From: Lentisphaeria bacterium
Lineage (GTDB): Bacteria > Verrucomicrobiota > Lentisphaeria > Oligosphaerales > JAFGRS01
Reading direction: 5' to 3'
NCBI GenBank assembly: GCA_016935045.1
Contig: JAFGRS010000460.1
Coordinates: forward strand, 1 to 22,186
Length of the DNA: 22,186 nucleotides
The notes beneath the pieces were generated by a model. The model worked only from the letters and a program-made list of their open reading frames with translations, was not told the origin of the DNA and searched no databases. The translations under genes and the position numbers were made by a program. Below are positions 7,154 through 14,981 of this stretch, one piece after another (the stretch's first letter is position 1; the number at the start of each line of letters is the position of its first letter).

Positions 7154-8182
7154 TCAGGTCAGGGGGCCATAGCGCAGGCCGAGGGCCGGGGCCAGTTCCC
7201 GGCCGTAGGCGAGGAGTTCCTCGCGCTGTTCGGCGGTGAGCGGGCGGTAGGCCCGAGCGAAGTCCACGTTCTGGATGGCCTGTTCCAGGGTGTAGGGTCC
7301 GATGACGGCGGTAGTGACGCCTTCGAGATCCAGGGCATAGGCCATGGCCCGGGGCAGGCGTTCGGCAGGGGTGGCGCAGCCGACGCTGCCGTTGCGATGG
7401 TTTTTGAAGCCGCCCCTGATGCCGGCATAGACCTTCATGGCCGCGACGCCGACGTTACGGGCGCGGCAGGCCGGCAGGACGGCGGACTCGAAGGCGTAGG
7501 TGTTGCGGTCGGCGTAGTTCATGACACACATGACCACGTCGATCTGATCGGTCTCCACCATGCGCACGAAGCGCGGCGGCCGGGCGTGTCCGGAGATGCC
7601 GATGAAGCGGAGCTTGCCGGCCTGCTTCTGCTTGAGCAGGTATTCGAGGACCCCGTCCGGGGCAAGCACCTTGTCGATGTCCTTGCCCCCGACGTGATGG
7701 ATGTGGACCAGGTCGACGTGGTCGACCTTCAGGGTACGCAGGGACTGGTGCAGGGACTTCTCGGCCGCCTCGGCGGAATCGGTCCAGACTTTGGTCACGA
7801 GGAAAAGGGAGTCGCGTCGCGAGGGAACGAGTTGGCCCAGCGCCTCCTCGGCATTGCCGTAGATCCGGGCCGTGTCGATGTAGGTGACCCCCCGGTCCAT
7901 GGCCTCCCCGAAGATGCGGGTGGCCTCTTCCAGCCCGACAGGGCCCTCCCCCACGGGAGCCGTACCCAGACCGAGGACGGACACCCGGGCTCCCGTACGC
8001 CCCAGGACGCGGGTGGGCAGGGGCCCGTCCGACGCGGCGCCGTGGGTGTCGAAGGCGACGGGGCCCAGGGCCGCGGCGACACCCGTCACGGCGGCTCGGC
8101 GCAGGAATTCGCGCCGGCCGGGATGCATCGAGACTCGTCCGGGTGCTGAGCCCCGGCGCGGTGGGGTGGGGTGTGCTTTCAT
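7154..8182 (-). CDS. Tat-exported aldo/keto reductase
   Basis: A 342-residue NADPH-type oxidoreductase. The N-terminus carries a twin-arginine signal (GRREFLRRAAVTGVAAALG, 22-40), so it is probably exported folded. The catalytic tetrad is present: D103 and Y108 (YIDTARIYGN), K131 (LFLVTKVW) and H162 (DHVDLVHIHH). The segment GITTAVIGPYT-like at the C-terminus (EGVTTAVIGPYT) follows the family. Start ATG 8182 has AAGGG upstream. A second ATG at 8128 lies just ahead of the Tat motif and is the alternative; the long open frame upstream to 8665 consists of repeat sequence and is not coding. It is followed by the repeat pair at 7097-7151 and sits downstream of the Tricorn-type gene on the same strand, separated by 340 bases of repeats. 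The substrate is unknown. Confidence 0.88.
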   Translation of the reverse strand: MKAHPTPPRRGSAPGRVSMHPGRREFLRRAAVTGVAAALGPVAFDTHGAASDGPLPTRVLGRTGARVSVLGLGTAPVGEGPVGLEEATRIFGEAMDRGVTYIDTARIYGNAEEALGQLVPSRRDSLFLVTKVWTDSAEAAEKSLHQSLRTLKVDHVDLVHIHHVGGKDIDKVLAPDGVLEYLLKQKQAGKLRFIGISGHARPPRFVRMVETDQIDVVMCVMNYADRNTYAFESAVLPACRARNVGVAAMKVYAGIRGGFKNHRNGSVGCATPAERLPRAMAYALDLEGVTTAVIGPYTLEQAIQNVDFARAYRPLTAEQREELLAYGRELAPALGLRYGPLT

Positions 8183-8361
8183 CCTGTGACCCTTGCCGAC
8201 GTGAGGACCGGTTCCGCACCGGTCGCGGACACGCCTTCGCTGAGAACATCCTGTTCCGGCCCCTACTGTGCCACGGGGAACGGGCCGGCGCCAGTGCCGC
8301 CGCGAGGCAGCGCCGGTCGGATCCCGCGCGCCGGAACCATGGTACGAACGTCGCAGAAACC

Positions 8362-8488
8362 GGGGATCGCCGGTCGACCTTCGACAACGCTCAGGTTCCG
8401 CGAGAGAGCGCCTCCCACACTGCAGAGGGAGGGGATCGCCGGTCGACCTTCGACAACGCTCAGGTTCCGCGAGAGACCGCCTCCCACA
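8362..8488. repeat. Two 58-bp direct repeats with CCTGAGC-GTCGAAGG core
   Basis: GGGGATCGCCGGTCGACCTT, continuing to CCTCCCACA, is present at 8362-8419 and 8431-8488 with one mismatch and an 11-base separation. On the minus strand the core reads CCTGAGC, GTT, GTCGAAGG, a short dispersed motif also seen, diverged, at 3106-3122. It occupies the 340-base gap 8183-8522 between the Tricorn-type gene and the aldo/keto reductase; I see nothing else there. Confidence 0.75.
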
Positions 8489-8522
8489 TTCTGCCACGGC
8501 GCCGGATCGCCTTGCGGCCCAG

Positions 8523-11500
8523 TCACTGCCTGTCGCTGACGCGTTCGAGGCGTCGGGGCGGGGGTTTCGTGGCGGGCAGATCGGCGAGGAGAACATCCAC
8601 GGCCGTGTCCAGTTGCCGGTCGATCCCGGCGGGGATTTCCCCGGGCTGGGGCCAGACCAGGACATCGGGCACGGCGCCGTTCAGCTCCATGTCCCGGCCG
8701 TCGGGCAGGGTGAACCAGGTGCGTTCGGGCACCCTCAGCGTGCCGAGATCCAGGATCGGGGTCGTTCCCGTGGCGATGACCTGTCCGGCGGTGGGTACGC
8801 CGACGAGTTTCCCCCGGCCGAGGGCCTTGACGGCATGACAGAAGATCTCCGCGTTGCTCTCGGACTTCTGGTTGCAGAGCACGACGATGGGTTTGCTCCA
8901 GCTGGTGTAGACCAAGTAGTCCCGGGGGTATCCCTCCGTGCCGCCACGCGGAATGGTCACGGCATGCTCCGGCCGGCAGAGGATGGTCAGCAGGCGGTCG
9001 GCGATCATCCCGCCTTCGTTGTGGCGCACATCGATGACCAGGCCGTCCCTGCCGTAGCCCAGGGCGAAGACATCCTGCTCGAAACGCGCGAAATCCTCGT
9101 GCCGCATGCGGTCGATATGGAGGTAGGTGAGGCGGCCGCCGCTGCGTTCCTCGACCCGCCGCCGGTTCCCCTCGATCCACTCCTCCCACCGCAGTTTGCG
9201 GGCATCGGCATGGGAGATGGGCCGCAGGGCCACCTCACGTTCCCTGCCCTCCTGGTCCCGGACGCGGAGACGAACGGTTCGGTCGGGGCGGCCGTTCAGC
9301 ACCTCGCAGAGGTCCATTCCGGGCCGCACAGGCACATCGTCGACGGCGAGGAGTATCTCGCCGGGGAGGATGCGGCTGCGGAGTCGGGCGGCCGGTCCGT
9401 TGCGGAGCACGTGGCTGACGCGCAGCCCGTCGCTGTCTTCCGGGCCCGGCTCGGCGAAGCGCAGTCCGAGGTGTCCGGTATGGACATTCCAGCCGACGTC
9501 GGCGCGCCATTCGCGCCATTCCTTGGTGTTGCAGTCGAAGCCCATGTGGGACGCATTGAGTTCGCCGAGCAGCATGAGGACCACGCGTTGGAAGCCTTCC
9601 ATGTCGGCGGCGGTGGCGGCGGCCTCTTCGTACTTGGCGAGCACGGTTTGCCAATCGAGGCGGTTGAGGTTGGGGTCGTGGAAGCGGTCCCGCATGGTAC
9701 GCCAGATCAGCCGGAATCCGAGGCGTTGGTAGTCTGCGAGGTTGGTCTCCTGGTAGACTTTAAAGGGGTATTCCGTGTTTTTGCCCTTGCTGAACCGACA
9801 GGGCTTGCCGTCGCAGTTCCAGAGGATGTCCTCGCCGCGCCAATGGGCGTCGCGCCCGGTCAGGGTGGTCTTAAGGGTGGGAGCGAGCTTGTCCGGGAAC
9901 GTGACGGTGTAGGTTCCTCTGCGGCCGTCGATGGTGGCGGCGAAGGCCAGCTCGCGGGCGCCGGAGGCCCAGAAGAGCCCTCCTTCGCCTCCCCCGGGAA
10001 GGGTCAGCCGTTGGACGCGGCGATCGAGGTCCGCGAAATCGATGTGCACCTCGGGGAGGCGCTTGGGTTCGGGCTTGTCGCCGGCGGGTTTGGGATCGGG
10101 TTTGGGGCCGGCATTGCGCATGGCGGCAACGGCCTCGTCGTAGGTCCGCCACCAGGGGTCTTCCTCGTGGATGCGCTGGCACAGGTAGACATAGTGGATG
10201 TCCGCTTCCCGGGCCGCGCCCCGGAGCCCGATGAAGGCCAGCATGGCGCCGTCGGCGGACCATTGCGGCCCATGGTCCCAGTCGGGGTGACGGGAGAGGT
10301 TGAAGGGGGCGCCTGATCCGTCCGCCGGCGTCAGCCAGATGTCGGCATTCCAGTCGCTGTCCACGGCCTCGACCGCGAGCCAGCGGCCGTCCGGAGACCA
10401 GTCGTAGGGTCCGCAGCGCCAGGCCGAGAGGACCGTACGGCGTTCCGATCCGTCCGTGCGCATCACCCACAGTTCCCGCCGGTTGCGGACGCAGCCCAGG
10501 GAATTGCCGTCGGGGCTGACGGAGAGATGGGAGAGTTCCTGCTCGTCTTCCAGGATCGTCTCGATGGCGAAGGTCTCCTGGAGCCACCAGGGCTGTTGCG
10601 GATCGGTGCGGGTGGCGGCGCAGAGGCGGGTGGTCGTACCCCGGTCACTGAGGTGGAACAGGCGGTTGCCGTCCCGCGACCAGACCGCTTCGGTTTCCTG
10701 GCCGGCGGTGTCCCCGGCGACGAGCCTGGGTTCCCGCAGAATGGTGTCCATGACCCAGAGGTCACCGCCGGTGGTGAAGGCCATTTCCAGAGCGTTCTCG
10801 GACCAGTCCAGGGTCCCCCATTCGTTGTTGTTCCAGAGGGTGTGGTACCAGCGCCGGCGGGTTTCGAGGCCCTCGGCGTCCGCGTCGCAGCGGATATCGA
10901 GGCGCATGGGGGGTTGCCCGGATGCGGGCCGGAAGCGATAGAAATCGAAGAGCTGGCGGAACACCAGGGTGGAGCCGTCGCGGGAGAGGGTGGGAATCAC
11001 GATGGGGCCGTCGGCGAAGAAGGTGAGCTGGCGTTCGGCCCCGGTCTCGAGGTGGTGTTCCCAGAGGTTGAAGCATCCCGAGCGGGCGGTGGTGAAGTAG
11101 AAGCCCGTGCCGTCGGGTTTCCACAGGGGCCAACGGCTGCCACTGGGGTCCGCGCTGACCTGGGTGTAGCTACCCGTACCCAGGTCCGCCAGCCACACCT
11201 GGCTCGCCCGACTGCCTCGGTAGCCCTGCCGGTAGAGGTCGATGCCTTCACGGACAAAGAGCATGCGCGTCCCGTCGGGAGAGAGGTGTCCCCAGTCCCC
11301 GTAGGCGTCCACGAGGAGACGTTCGCCCCGGGGTGTGTCGACATCGACGCGGACGAGGCGGCGGGTGGAGAGCCCGCCGTGGTCCCGGTCGACCGCGGCA
11401 AGGATGGCGGCGCCGTCGGGAAGCCACTCGAGGGGGGTGTACCCTTCCGAGTGGCGCGTGAGTTGCCGGGGTTCGCCCCCGCCGGCAGGCATGACGTAGA

Positions 11501-11831
11501 GCTGACGCGAGCCGTCCCGGTCACTGACGAAGGCGATGCGGGTGCCGTCCGGCGAGATGCAGGGCCAGTGGTCGTCCGCGGGGTGTCGGGTGAGCGGCAG
11601 CGCCAGGCCGCCTGCACTGGAGACCTGCCACAGATCGCGGCGCCAGTGGAACACCAACACCTCCCCGTCCGGCGAAAGCGCCGGCACCGACGCCAGGCGG
11701 ACCGCCGTCGAAGCCGGACCTGCCGCTGCCGCCAGGATCAGAAAGAGGTACAGAGGAAGGACGGCGAAGAAGACCGGGGACCGGCCGAACACGCGTCCCG
11801 TACCGTAGCCGTGTCGTGTCAGAATGGGCAT
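8523..11831 (-). CDS. Exported Tricorn-type protease (S41-like)
   Basis: A 1102-residue serine protease homologous to Tricorn. Residues 15-43 form a signal or anchor segment (VFFAVLPLYLFLILAAAAGP). Two beta-propellers follow with repeated WD40/TolB-like blades (ALSPDGEVLVFHW, CISPDGTRIAFVSDRDG, DWSPDGRWLAVEA). Then come a core helical domain with S761-H762 (LNASHMGFDC), a PDZ domain (about 790-870, ILPGEILLAVDDVPV) and the C-terminal protease domain with nucleophile S992 (NQKSESNAEIF) and E1049 (DMELNGAVPD). These match the Ser745, His746, Ser965 and Glu1023 tetrad of Thermoplasma Tricorn in order and approximate spacing. Archaeal Tricorn is cytosolic and degrades proteasome products; here an extracytoplasmic role in peptide degradation is inferred from the signal. 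ATG 11831 has AGGGAG about eight bases upstream. Confidence 0.9.
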   Translation of the reverse strand: MPILTRHGYGTGRVFGRSPVFFAVLPLYLFLILAAAAGPASTAVRLASVPALSPDGEVLVFHWRRDLWQVSSAGGLALPLTRHPADDHWPCISPDGTRIAFVSDRDGSRQLYVMPAGGGEPRQLTRHSEGYTPLEWLPDGAAILAAVDRDHGGLSTRRLVRVDVDTPRGERLLVDAYGDWGHLSPDGTRMLFVREGIDLYRQGYRGSRASQVWLADLGTGSYTQVSADPSGSRWPLWKPDGTGFYFTTARSGCFNLWEHHLETGAERQLTFFADGPIVIPTLSRDGSTLVFRQLFDFYRFRPASGQPPMRLDIRCDADAEGLETRRRWYHTLWNNNEWGTLDWSENALEMAFTTGGDLWVMDTILREPRLVAGDTAGQETEAVWSRDGNRLFHLSDRGTTTRLCAATRTDPQQPWWLQETFAIETILEDEQELSHLSVSPDGNSLGCVRNRRELWVMRTDGSERRTVLSAWRCGPYDWSPDGRWLAVEAVDSDWNADIWLTPADGSGAPFNLSRHPDWDHGPQWSADGAMLAFIGLRGAAREADIHYVYLCQRIHEEDPWWRTYDEAVAAMRNAGPKPDPKPAGDKPEPKRLPEVHIDFADLDRRVQRLTLPGGGEGGLFWASGARELAFAATIDGRRGTYTVTFPDKLAPTLKTTLTGRDAHWRGEDILWNCDGKPCRFSKGKNTEYPFKVYQETNLADYQRLGFRLIWRTMRDRFHDPNLNRLDWQTVLAKYEEAAATAADMEGFQRVVLMLLGELNASHMGFDCNTKEWREWRADVGWNVHTGHLGLRFAEPGPEDSDGLRVSHVLRNGPAARLRSRILPGEILLAVDDVPVRPGMDLCEVLNGRPDRTVRLRVRDQEGREREVALRPISHADARKLRWEEWIEGNRRRVEERSGGRLTYLHIDRMRHEDFARFEQDVFALGYGRDGLVIDVRHNEGGMIADRLLTILCRPEHAVTIPRGGTEGYPRDYLVYTSWSKPIVVLCNQKSESNAEIFCHAVKALGRGKLVGVPTAGQVIATGTTPILDLGTLRVPERTWFTLPDGRDMELNGAVPDVLVWPQPGEIPAGIDRQLDTAVDVLLADLPATKPPPRRLERVSDRQ

Positions 11832-11879
11832 GGATGCTCCCTGATTTCAGGTTCCGACCAGCCGATGGCGGCGCCGAAT

Positions 11880-11885
11880 ACTATA
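11880..11885 (-). promoter_or_regulatory. Possible -10 element TATAGT of the protease gene
   Basis: Read on the minus strand, TATAGTATT lies about 50 bases ahead of the protease start in a short AT-rich spot. The same heptamer TATAGTA lies ahead of gltX. No -35 match is visible, so confidence is low. Confidence 0.35.
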
Positions 11886-12060
11886 GAACCGGTAGCACCG
11901 TCCGGCGCCTGCCCGCGGGCCGGATTCAGGACCGTTTCCAGAGCGGCGCCCGGGTCCCCGCCGCCACGGCCCTTGCGCCCCCGGAAGAACAGAACGGACA
12001 CGAACGGATACAACCGACGGGGGAGAAACGCCTGCGCACCCCCGGGCTCGTCTTCCTCCG

Positions 12061-12096
12061 CGTCCATTTCGTCCATCCCGTCCATCCCGTCCATTC
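12061..12096. repeat. Four-unit 9-bp tandem repeat
   Basis: CGTCCATTT, CGTCCATCC, CGTCCATCC, CGTCCATTC: four units of exact period 9 in the 355-base divergent gap between the protease and iclR. The rest of that gap (11832-12186) holds only the putative promoters. Confidence 0.85.
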
Positions 12097-12160
12097 ACCT
12101 CCAAACCGCCCGCACCGCACCTTCCCGCCGGCCGCAGCTTCTTTTCCTGTCCCATGGCCC

Positions 12161-12188
12161 TTGACGGACCCGCGAGGCGCCGCATATT
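12161..12188 (+). promoter_or_regulatory. Putative sigma70-type promoter of iclR
   Basis: A -35-like TTGACG (12161-12166) is followed after 16 bases by CATATT (12183-12188). The -10 overlaps the left arm of the 41-bp dyad, which would let a repressor block polymerase. Confidence 0.45.
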
Positions 12189-12227
12189 GACAGCCAAGAT
12201 GATTTTTTAAGTCATCCATGCTGTCAA
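12187..12227. promoter_or_regulatory. 41-bp dyad, likely IclR-family operator
   Basis: TTGACAGC (12187-12194) is the exact reverse complement of GCTGTCAA (12220-12227), and inner ATGA (12199-12202) pairs with TCAT (12212-12215). Both pairs are centred on 12207. The dyad ends nine bases before the iclR start and overlaps the putative -10, fitting autorepression by the regulator encoded just downstream. TTGACA at the arm start could instead be a -35 element. Its AT-rich centre stands out in this GC-rich window. Confidence 0.7.
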
Positions 12228-12236
12228 ACGAGGGCG

Positions 12237-12992
12237 ATGATGCCCGGCAACGCATTGGTTCAGTCTCTGGTTCGGGGTTTGGATCTGCTGCGGCTTCTGG
12301 TGGCGGCGGAGGGGGGGATGTCGTTGCCGGAGATTGTATCGGCGGCGGGTTTGAAGCGTCCGACGGCGCACAATCTTCTGCGGACGTTGGCGAGTCGGGG
12401 TTTTGTGGTGCGTGAGCGGGGGGTGTATCGTCCCGGTCCGGCCATCGCGGTATTGGCTGCGGAGGCTGTTTCGGGTGCGTTTCTGCGCCATGCCGAGGCG
12501 GCGGTACGCGTTTTGGCGGGGCGTCTGCCCGGGGCGATCGTGAGTTTTTGCGAGCCGGTGGGGACCGAGGTTTTGGTTCGATTCCATCTTTTTCCGGCGC
12601 AGACGCTTGTGCAGCGTCCGGCGGGATCGGTGTTTTCTCCCTACCAGACGGCCTCGGGGTTGGCTTTTCTGGCGCATGCCGACCCGGAGCAGCGCCAGGG
12701 GGTGCAGTTGCGTCATCCCTTCGAGGTGGAGGGGATCGGGATCTGGCAGACCCCGGCGCGGCTGGAGGCGTTTCTGGCCGAAGTCCGGGCGCGGGGATAC
12801 GTGTTGCCGCCCTTCTGTTCCGGGTCCACGTTCCGTCTGGCGGCATGGCCGGTCCTGGGGCGCGATGGTCGGCTGCGGGGCATGTTTGGGGCGGCCTGGC
12901 AGGTGGTTTCCGGGTCGGGTGGGGACGGGACGGCGGCGGTGCTGTCGGCGTTGCGGGATGCGGCAGCGGAGGTCACCGCGGCTGGGGTGTAG
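12237..12992 (+). CDS. IclR-family transcriptional regulator
   Basis: A 251-residue DNA-binding regulator. Residues 6-67 form the winged helix-turn-helix (ALVQSLVRGLDLLRLL, recognition region SLPEIVSAAGLKRPTAHNLL at 29-48, wing GFVVRERGVYRPG). Residues about 75-245 are the IclR effector-binding domain (GTEVLVRFHLFPAQ, SPYQTASGLAFLAH, RARGYVLPPFCSGSTFRLAAWPVLG). ATG 12237 follows GAGGGCG. The 41-bp dyad lies directly upstream. It is followed after 140 bases by the three QueG-like genes on the same strand and is probably their regulator, with an unknown ligand. Its coding strand is much richer in G and T than that of the following genes. Confidence 0.9.
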   Translation: MMPGNALVQSLVRGLDLLRLLVAAEGGMSLPEIVSAAGLKRPTAHNLLRTLASRGFVVRERGVYRPGPAIAVLAAEAVSGAFLRHAEAAVRVLAGRLPGAIVSFCEPVGTEVLVRFHLFPAQTLVQRPAGSVFSPYQTASGLAFLAHADPEQRQGVQLRHPFEVEGIGIWQTPARLEAFLAEVRARGYVLPPFCSGSTFRLAAWPVLGRDGRLRGMFGAAWQVVSGSGGDGTAAVLSALRDAAAEVTAAGV

Positions 12993-13132
12993 GGGTTCCT
13001 CGGGGGTCCTTCCCCGGCGGGGCCTCGGGGGTGGTTGCGCGGTCGTGGGTGCGGCCCTGTTGCCGCGGGGCGGGACCGGCATCCCGTGCGCGGCCGGGAT
13101 CGTGGTGTCGTAAGGAAGGAGTGGTTGAGGCG

Positions 13133-14014
13133 ATGGTACCGTTCGAGGAATTTCGCCGGCGGGTGGGTTACGACCTGGTAGGGGTGCCCCCGCTGGGTTG
13201 TTTCGACGGCCTGCCCCCGTCGGAACACCCGCTCAGCCTGTTCCCCGATGCCCGCAGCGTGGTGGTGGTGGGAACGCGGATCCGCCGGGGCCAGTTCCGA
13301 GCCATGGAGGAAGGGTCTCTGTGGCAGACGCCGGGACGCTGGCTCACCAGTTTCGACGGCGTCATCCGCGTCATCGAGAGCGAGGGGTACGAGTGTGTCC
13401 CCTATGCTCCGGCGGATGCGCCGCACATGCCCCGGCGCCCGCTGCGCGCAGGCCAGTGTCCCCCGAACGGCGTGCGGCTGTCGATCGACTACGCGGCCGC
13501 GGCCGCGGGGCTCGGGGAGATCGGCTACCACGGCATGTTCATGAGCGAACGCTTCGGCATCCGACAAGCCCTCGGACTGCTGGTCACCGACATGGACGTC
13601 GAGCCCAGCACCGGGTCCCCGACCGGCATCTGCGACCGCTGCCTGGCATGCGTCCAGGCGTGCCCCCTCGAAGCCCTTTCCGCCACGGTCTCGACGACCG
13701 TGACCTGCCAGGGTCGGACCATGGTCCTGGGGGAAATCAACGCCAATGCCTGCCGGGCCTGTCCCAACGGCGTCTCGGGTGACTCGAAGTACTTTGCCGG
13801 CGCGGACGAACTCCACTTCGAGATCGAGAACAACCAGGTCAAGGGCGACGCCAGGAGCCGTTTCGCGCGGGGTGGGCTTCCCAACCGCCTCGCGGCGGCC
13901 TGCGGGCGAGCCTGCATCGCACACTTCGAGGCGACCCACGACACGGGCTACCGGATTCCCTTCCGCAGCCGTGAGCCCTGGGGATTCCGGCCCGACGAAC
14001 CGAGGGGGTGGTGA
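13133..14014 (+). CDS. QueG-like 4Fe-4S protein, paralog A
   Basis: A 293-residue protein of the epoxyqueuosine reductase (QueG)-type family: an N-terminal cobalamin-binding-like domain, then a ferredoxin-type domain. The core motif is AGLGEIGYHGMFMSERFGIRQ cut as AGLGEIG (125-131) and FGIRQALG; QueG has AGLGWIGKN there. Cluster one is canonical, C167, C170, C173 and C177 before P178 (CX2CX2CX3CP). The second cluster is atypical: C207 and C210, then C257 and C261, with a 46-residue loop between the pairs. QueG reduces epoxyqueuosine with cobalamin, but no queuosine gene is near, and the spot where I expect the QueG catalytic Asp appears to be N112. The start is ATG 13133 with AAGGAGT upstream; GTG 13121 is an alternative. 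It ends one base before the next gene. Function unknown, probably reductase-like. Confidence 0.8.
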   Translation: MVPFEEFRRRVGYDLVGVPPLGCFDGLPPSEHPLSLFPDARSVVVVGTRIRRGQFRAMEEGSLWQTPGRWLTSFDGVIRVIESEGYECVPYAPADAPHMPRRPLRAGQCPPNGVRLSIDYAAAAAGLGEIGYHGMFMSERFGIRQALGLLVTDMDVEPSTGSPTGICDRCLACVQACPLEALSATVSTTVTCQGRTMVLGEINANACRACPNGVSGDSKYFAGADELHFEIENNQVKGDARSRFARGGLPNRLAAACGRACIAHFEATHDTGYRIPFRSREPWGFRPDEPRGW

Positions 14015-14015
14015 C

Positions 14016-14981
14016 ATGCTGACTGCCAAGATGGTCAAGGACTGTGCCATCCGCGGCGGCGCCGACATCTGCGGCATCGCCAGTGTGGAGCGCTTCCAGG
14101 ACGGACCCCCGGAGACCCATCCCACGTCCCTGTTTCCGGACGCCAGGTCCGTCATCGTCTATGCCAGCCGCATCCTCAAGGGCAGTTACAAGGGCATCCA
14201 GGAAGGCACGGACTGGTCCACCTACTGGATCTACGGCTACGGCAGCGGCATCTACAGTTCCCTGGGCAGCGCCACCGGGGCCATCGCCGCCCTGCTCGAG
14301 GAACACGGTCATGAAGCCGTGCCCTCGCCCGGGGGCCACACCCTGCTGGACGAGGCGCCCTCCGCCCGGGAGCCCCTCGGCAAAGGCAGGCTGCCGCCTT
14401 GTGTCATGCTGCACATGCGGGTGGCGGCGGCCCTGGCGGGACTGGGGGAATTCGGCTGGTCCAAGGTCTTCCTGACCCCCGAATTCGGTCCCCGGCAGCG
14501 CTTCGACATTCTGCTGACGGACGCCGAGTTGGAGCCCGATCCCCTGCTTCGGGAGCCCATCTGTGACCGTTGCATGGCGTGCGTGCGGGAGTGCCCGGGC
14601 CGGGCCCTGGGCGGAGAGCGGGAGTCGATCCGCGTCGAGGACCGCGAGTTCGCCTGGGGCAGGGTGGACTGCGGCAAGTGCAAGGTGACCCATTGGGGCC
14701 TTAACCCCGAGGCCTCGCCGTTCATCCGCAAGGACCTGCCCGGAATGCACATGGAGGTCGAGAAGACGACCTACACCTGGTACGAGGCCTACCGGCTCGG
14801 GTTCGCCCTCTCCGAGCGCATCGACTACCTCAAGCTGATCGCCAACGGCAGCGCCGAACATGGCCAGGGGGGACGCCCCGGGTCCGTCTGCGGCGCGGTG
14901 GGCTGCATCCAGGCCTGCAATGAGCACCTCGAAGGGCGCGGCAGGCTCCGGGGCGGCGTCAAGGGAAAGGGGAACGGATGA
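14016..14981 (+). CDS. QueG-like 4Fe-4S protein, paralog B (divergent)
   Basis: A 321-residue paralog of the preceding protein. It keeps AGLGEFG (141-147), the FGPRQRFDILLTDAELEPD stretch, and cluster C183, C186, C189 and C193 with P194. It differs downstream: C219 and C222 (CGKC), then a unique insert of about 70 residues (THWGLNPEASP, then TYTWYEAYRLGFALSERIDYLK) before C292, C297 and C301. This insert has no counterpart in paralogs A or C. The ATG at 14016 begins one base after the A stop codon, and its TGA overlaps the ATG of C, so the three are probably translationally coupled. The expected QueG-type Asp position is P128. Possible roles are an electron-transfer partner or substrate-binding subunit; this is inference. 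Confidence 0.75.
   Translation: MLTAKMVKDCAIRGGADICGIASVERFQDGPPETHPTSLFPDARSVIVYASRILKGSYKGIQEGTDWSTYWIYGYGSGIYSSLGSATGAIAALLEEHGHEAVPSPGGHTLLDEAPSAREPLGKGRLPPCVMLHMRVAAALAGLGEFGWSKVFLTPEFGPRQRFDILLTDAELEPDPLLREPICDRCMACVRECPGRALGGERESIRVEDREFAWGRVDCGKCKVTHWGLNPEASPFIRKDLPGMHMEVEKTTYTWYEAYRLGFALSERIDYLKLIANGSAEHGQGGRPGSVCGAVGCIQACNEHLEGRGRLRGGVKGKGNG

Noticed and set aside
8362..8488. CRISPR array
   Set aside because: Only two units of 58 bp separated by 11 bases, with no cas genes.
8183..8665. N-terminal extension of the aldo/keto reductase up to 8665
   Set aside because: The extension overlaps the 58-bp direct repeats and the end of the protease gene, and the Tat signal would be buried inside it.
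8268..10316. 682-residue open frame on the plus strand
   Set aside because: It is antisense to the Tricorn-type protease, whose catalytic residues are all intact, and begins in repeat sequence.
12187..12227. Chromosome dimer resolution (dif) site at the skew switch
   Set aside because: The arm and spacer geometry (8-4 arms, 41 bp) does not match the 11-6-11 layout of dif, and no XerC/XerD gene is near.
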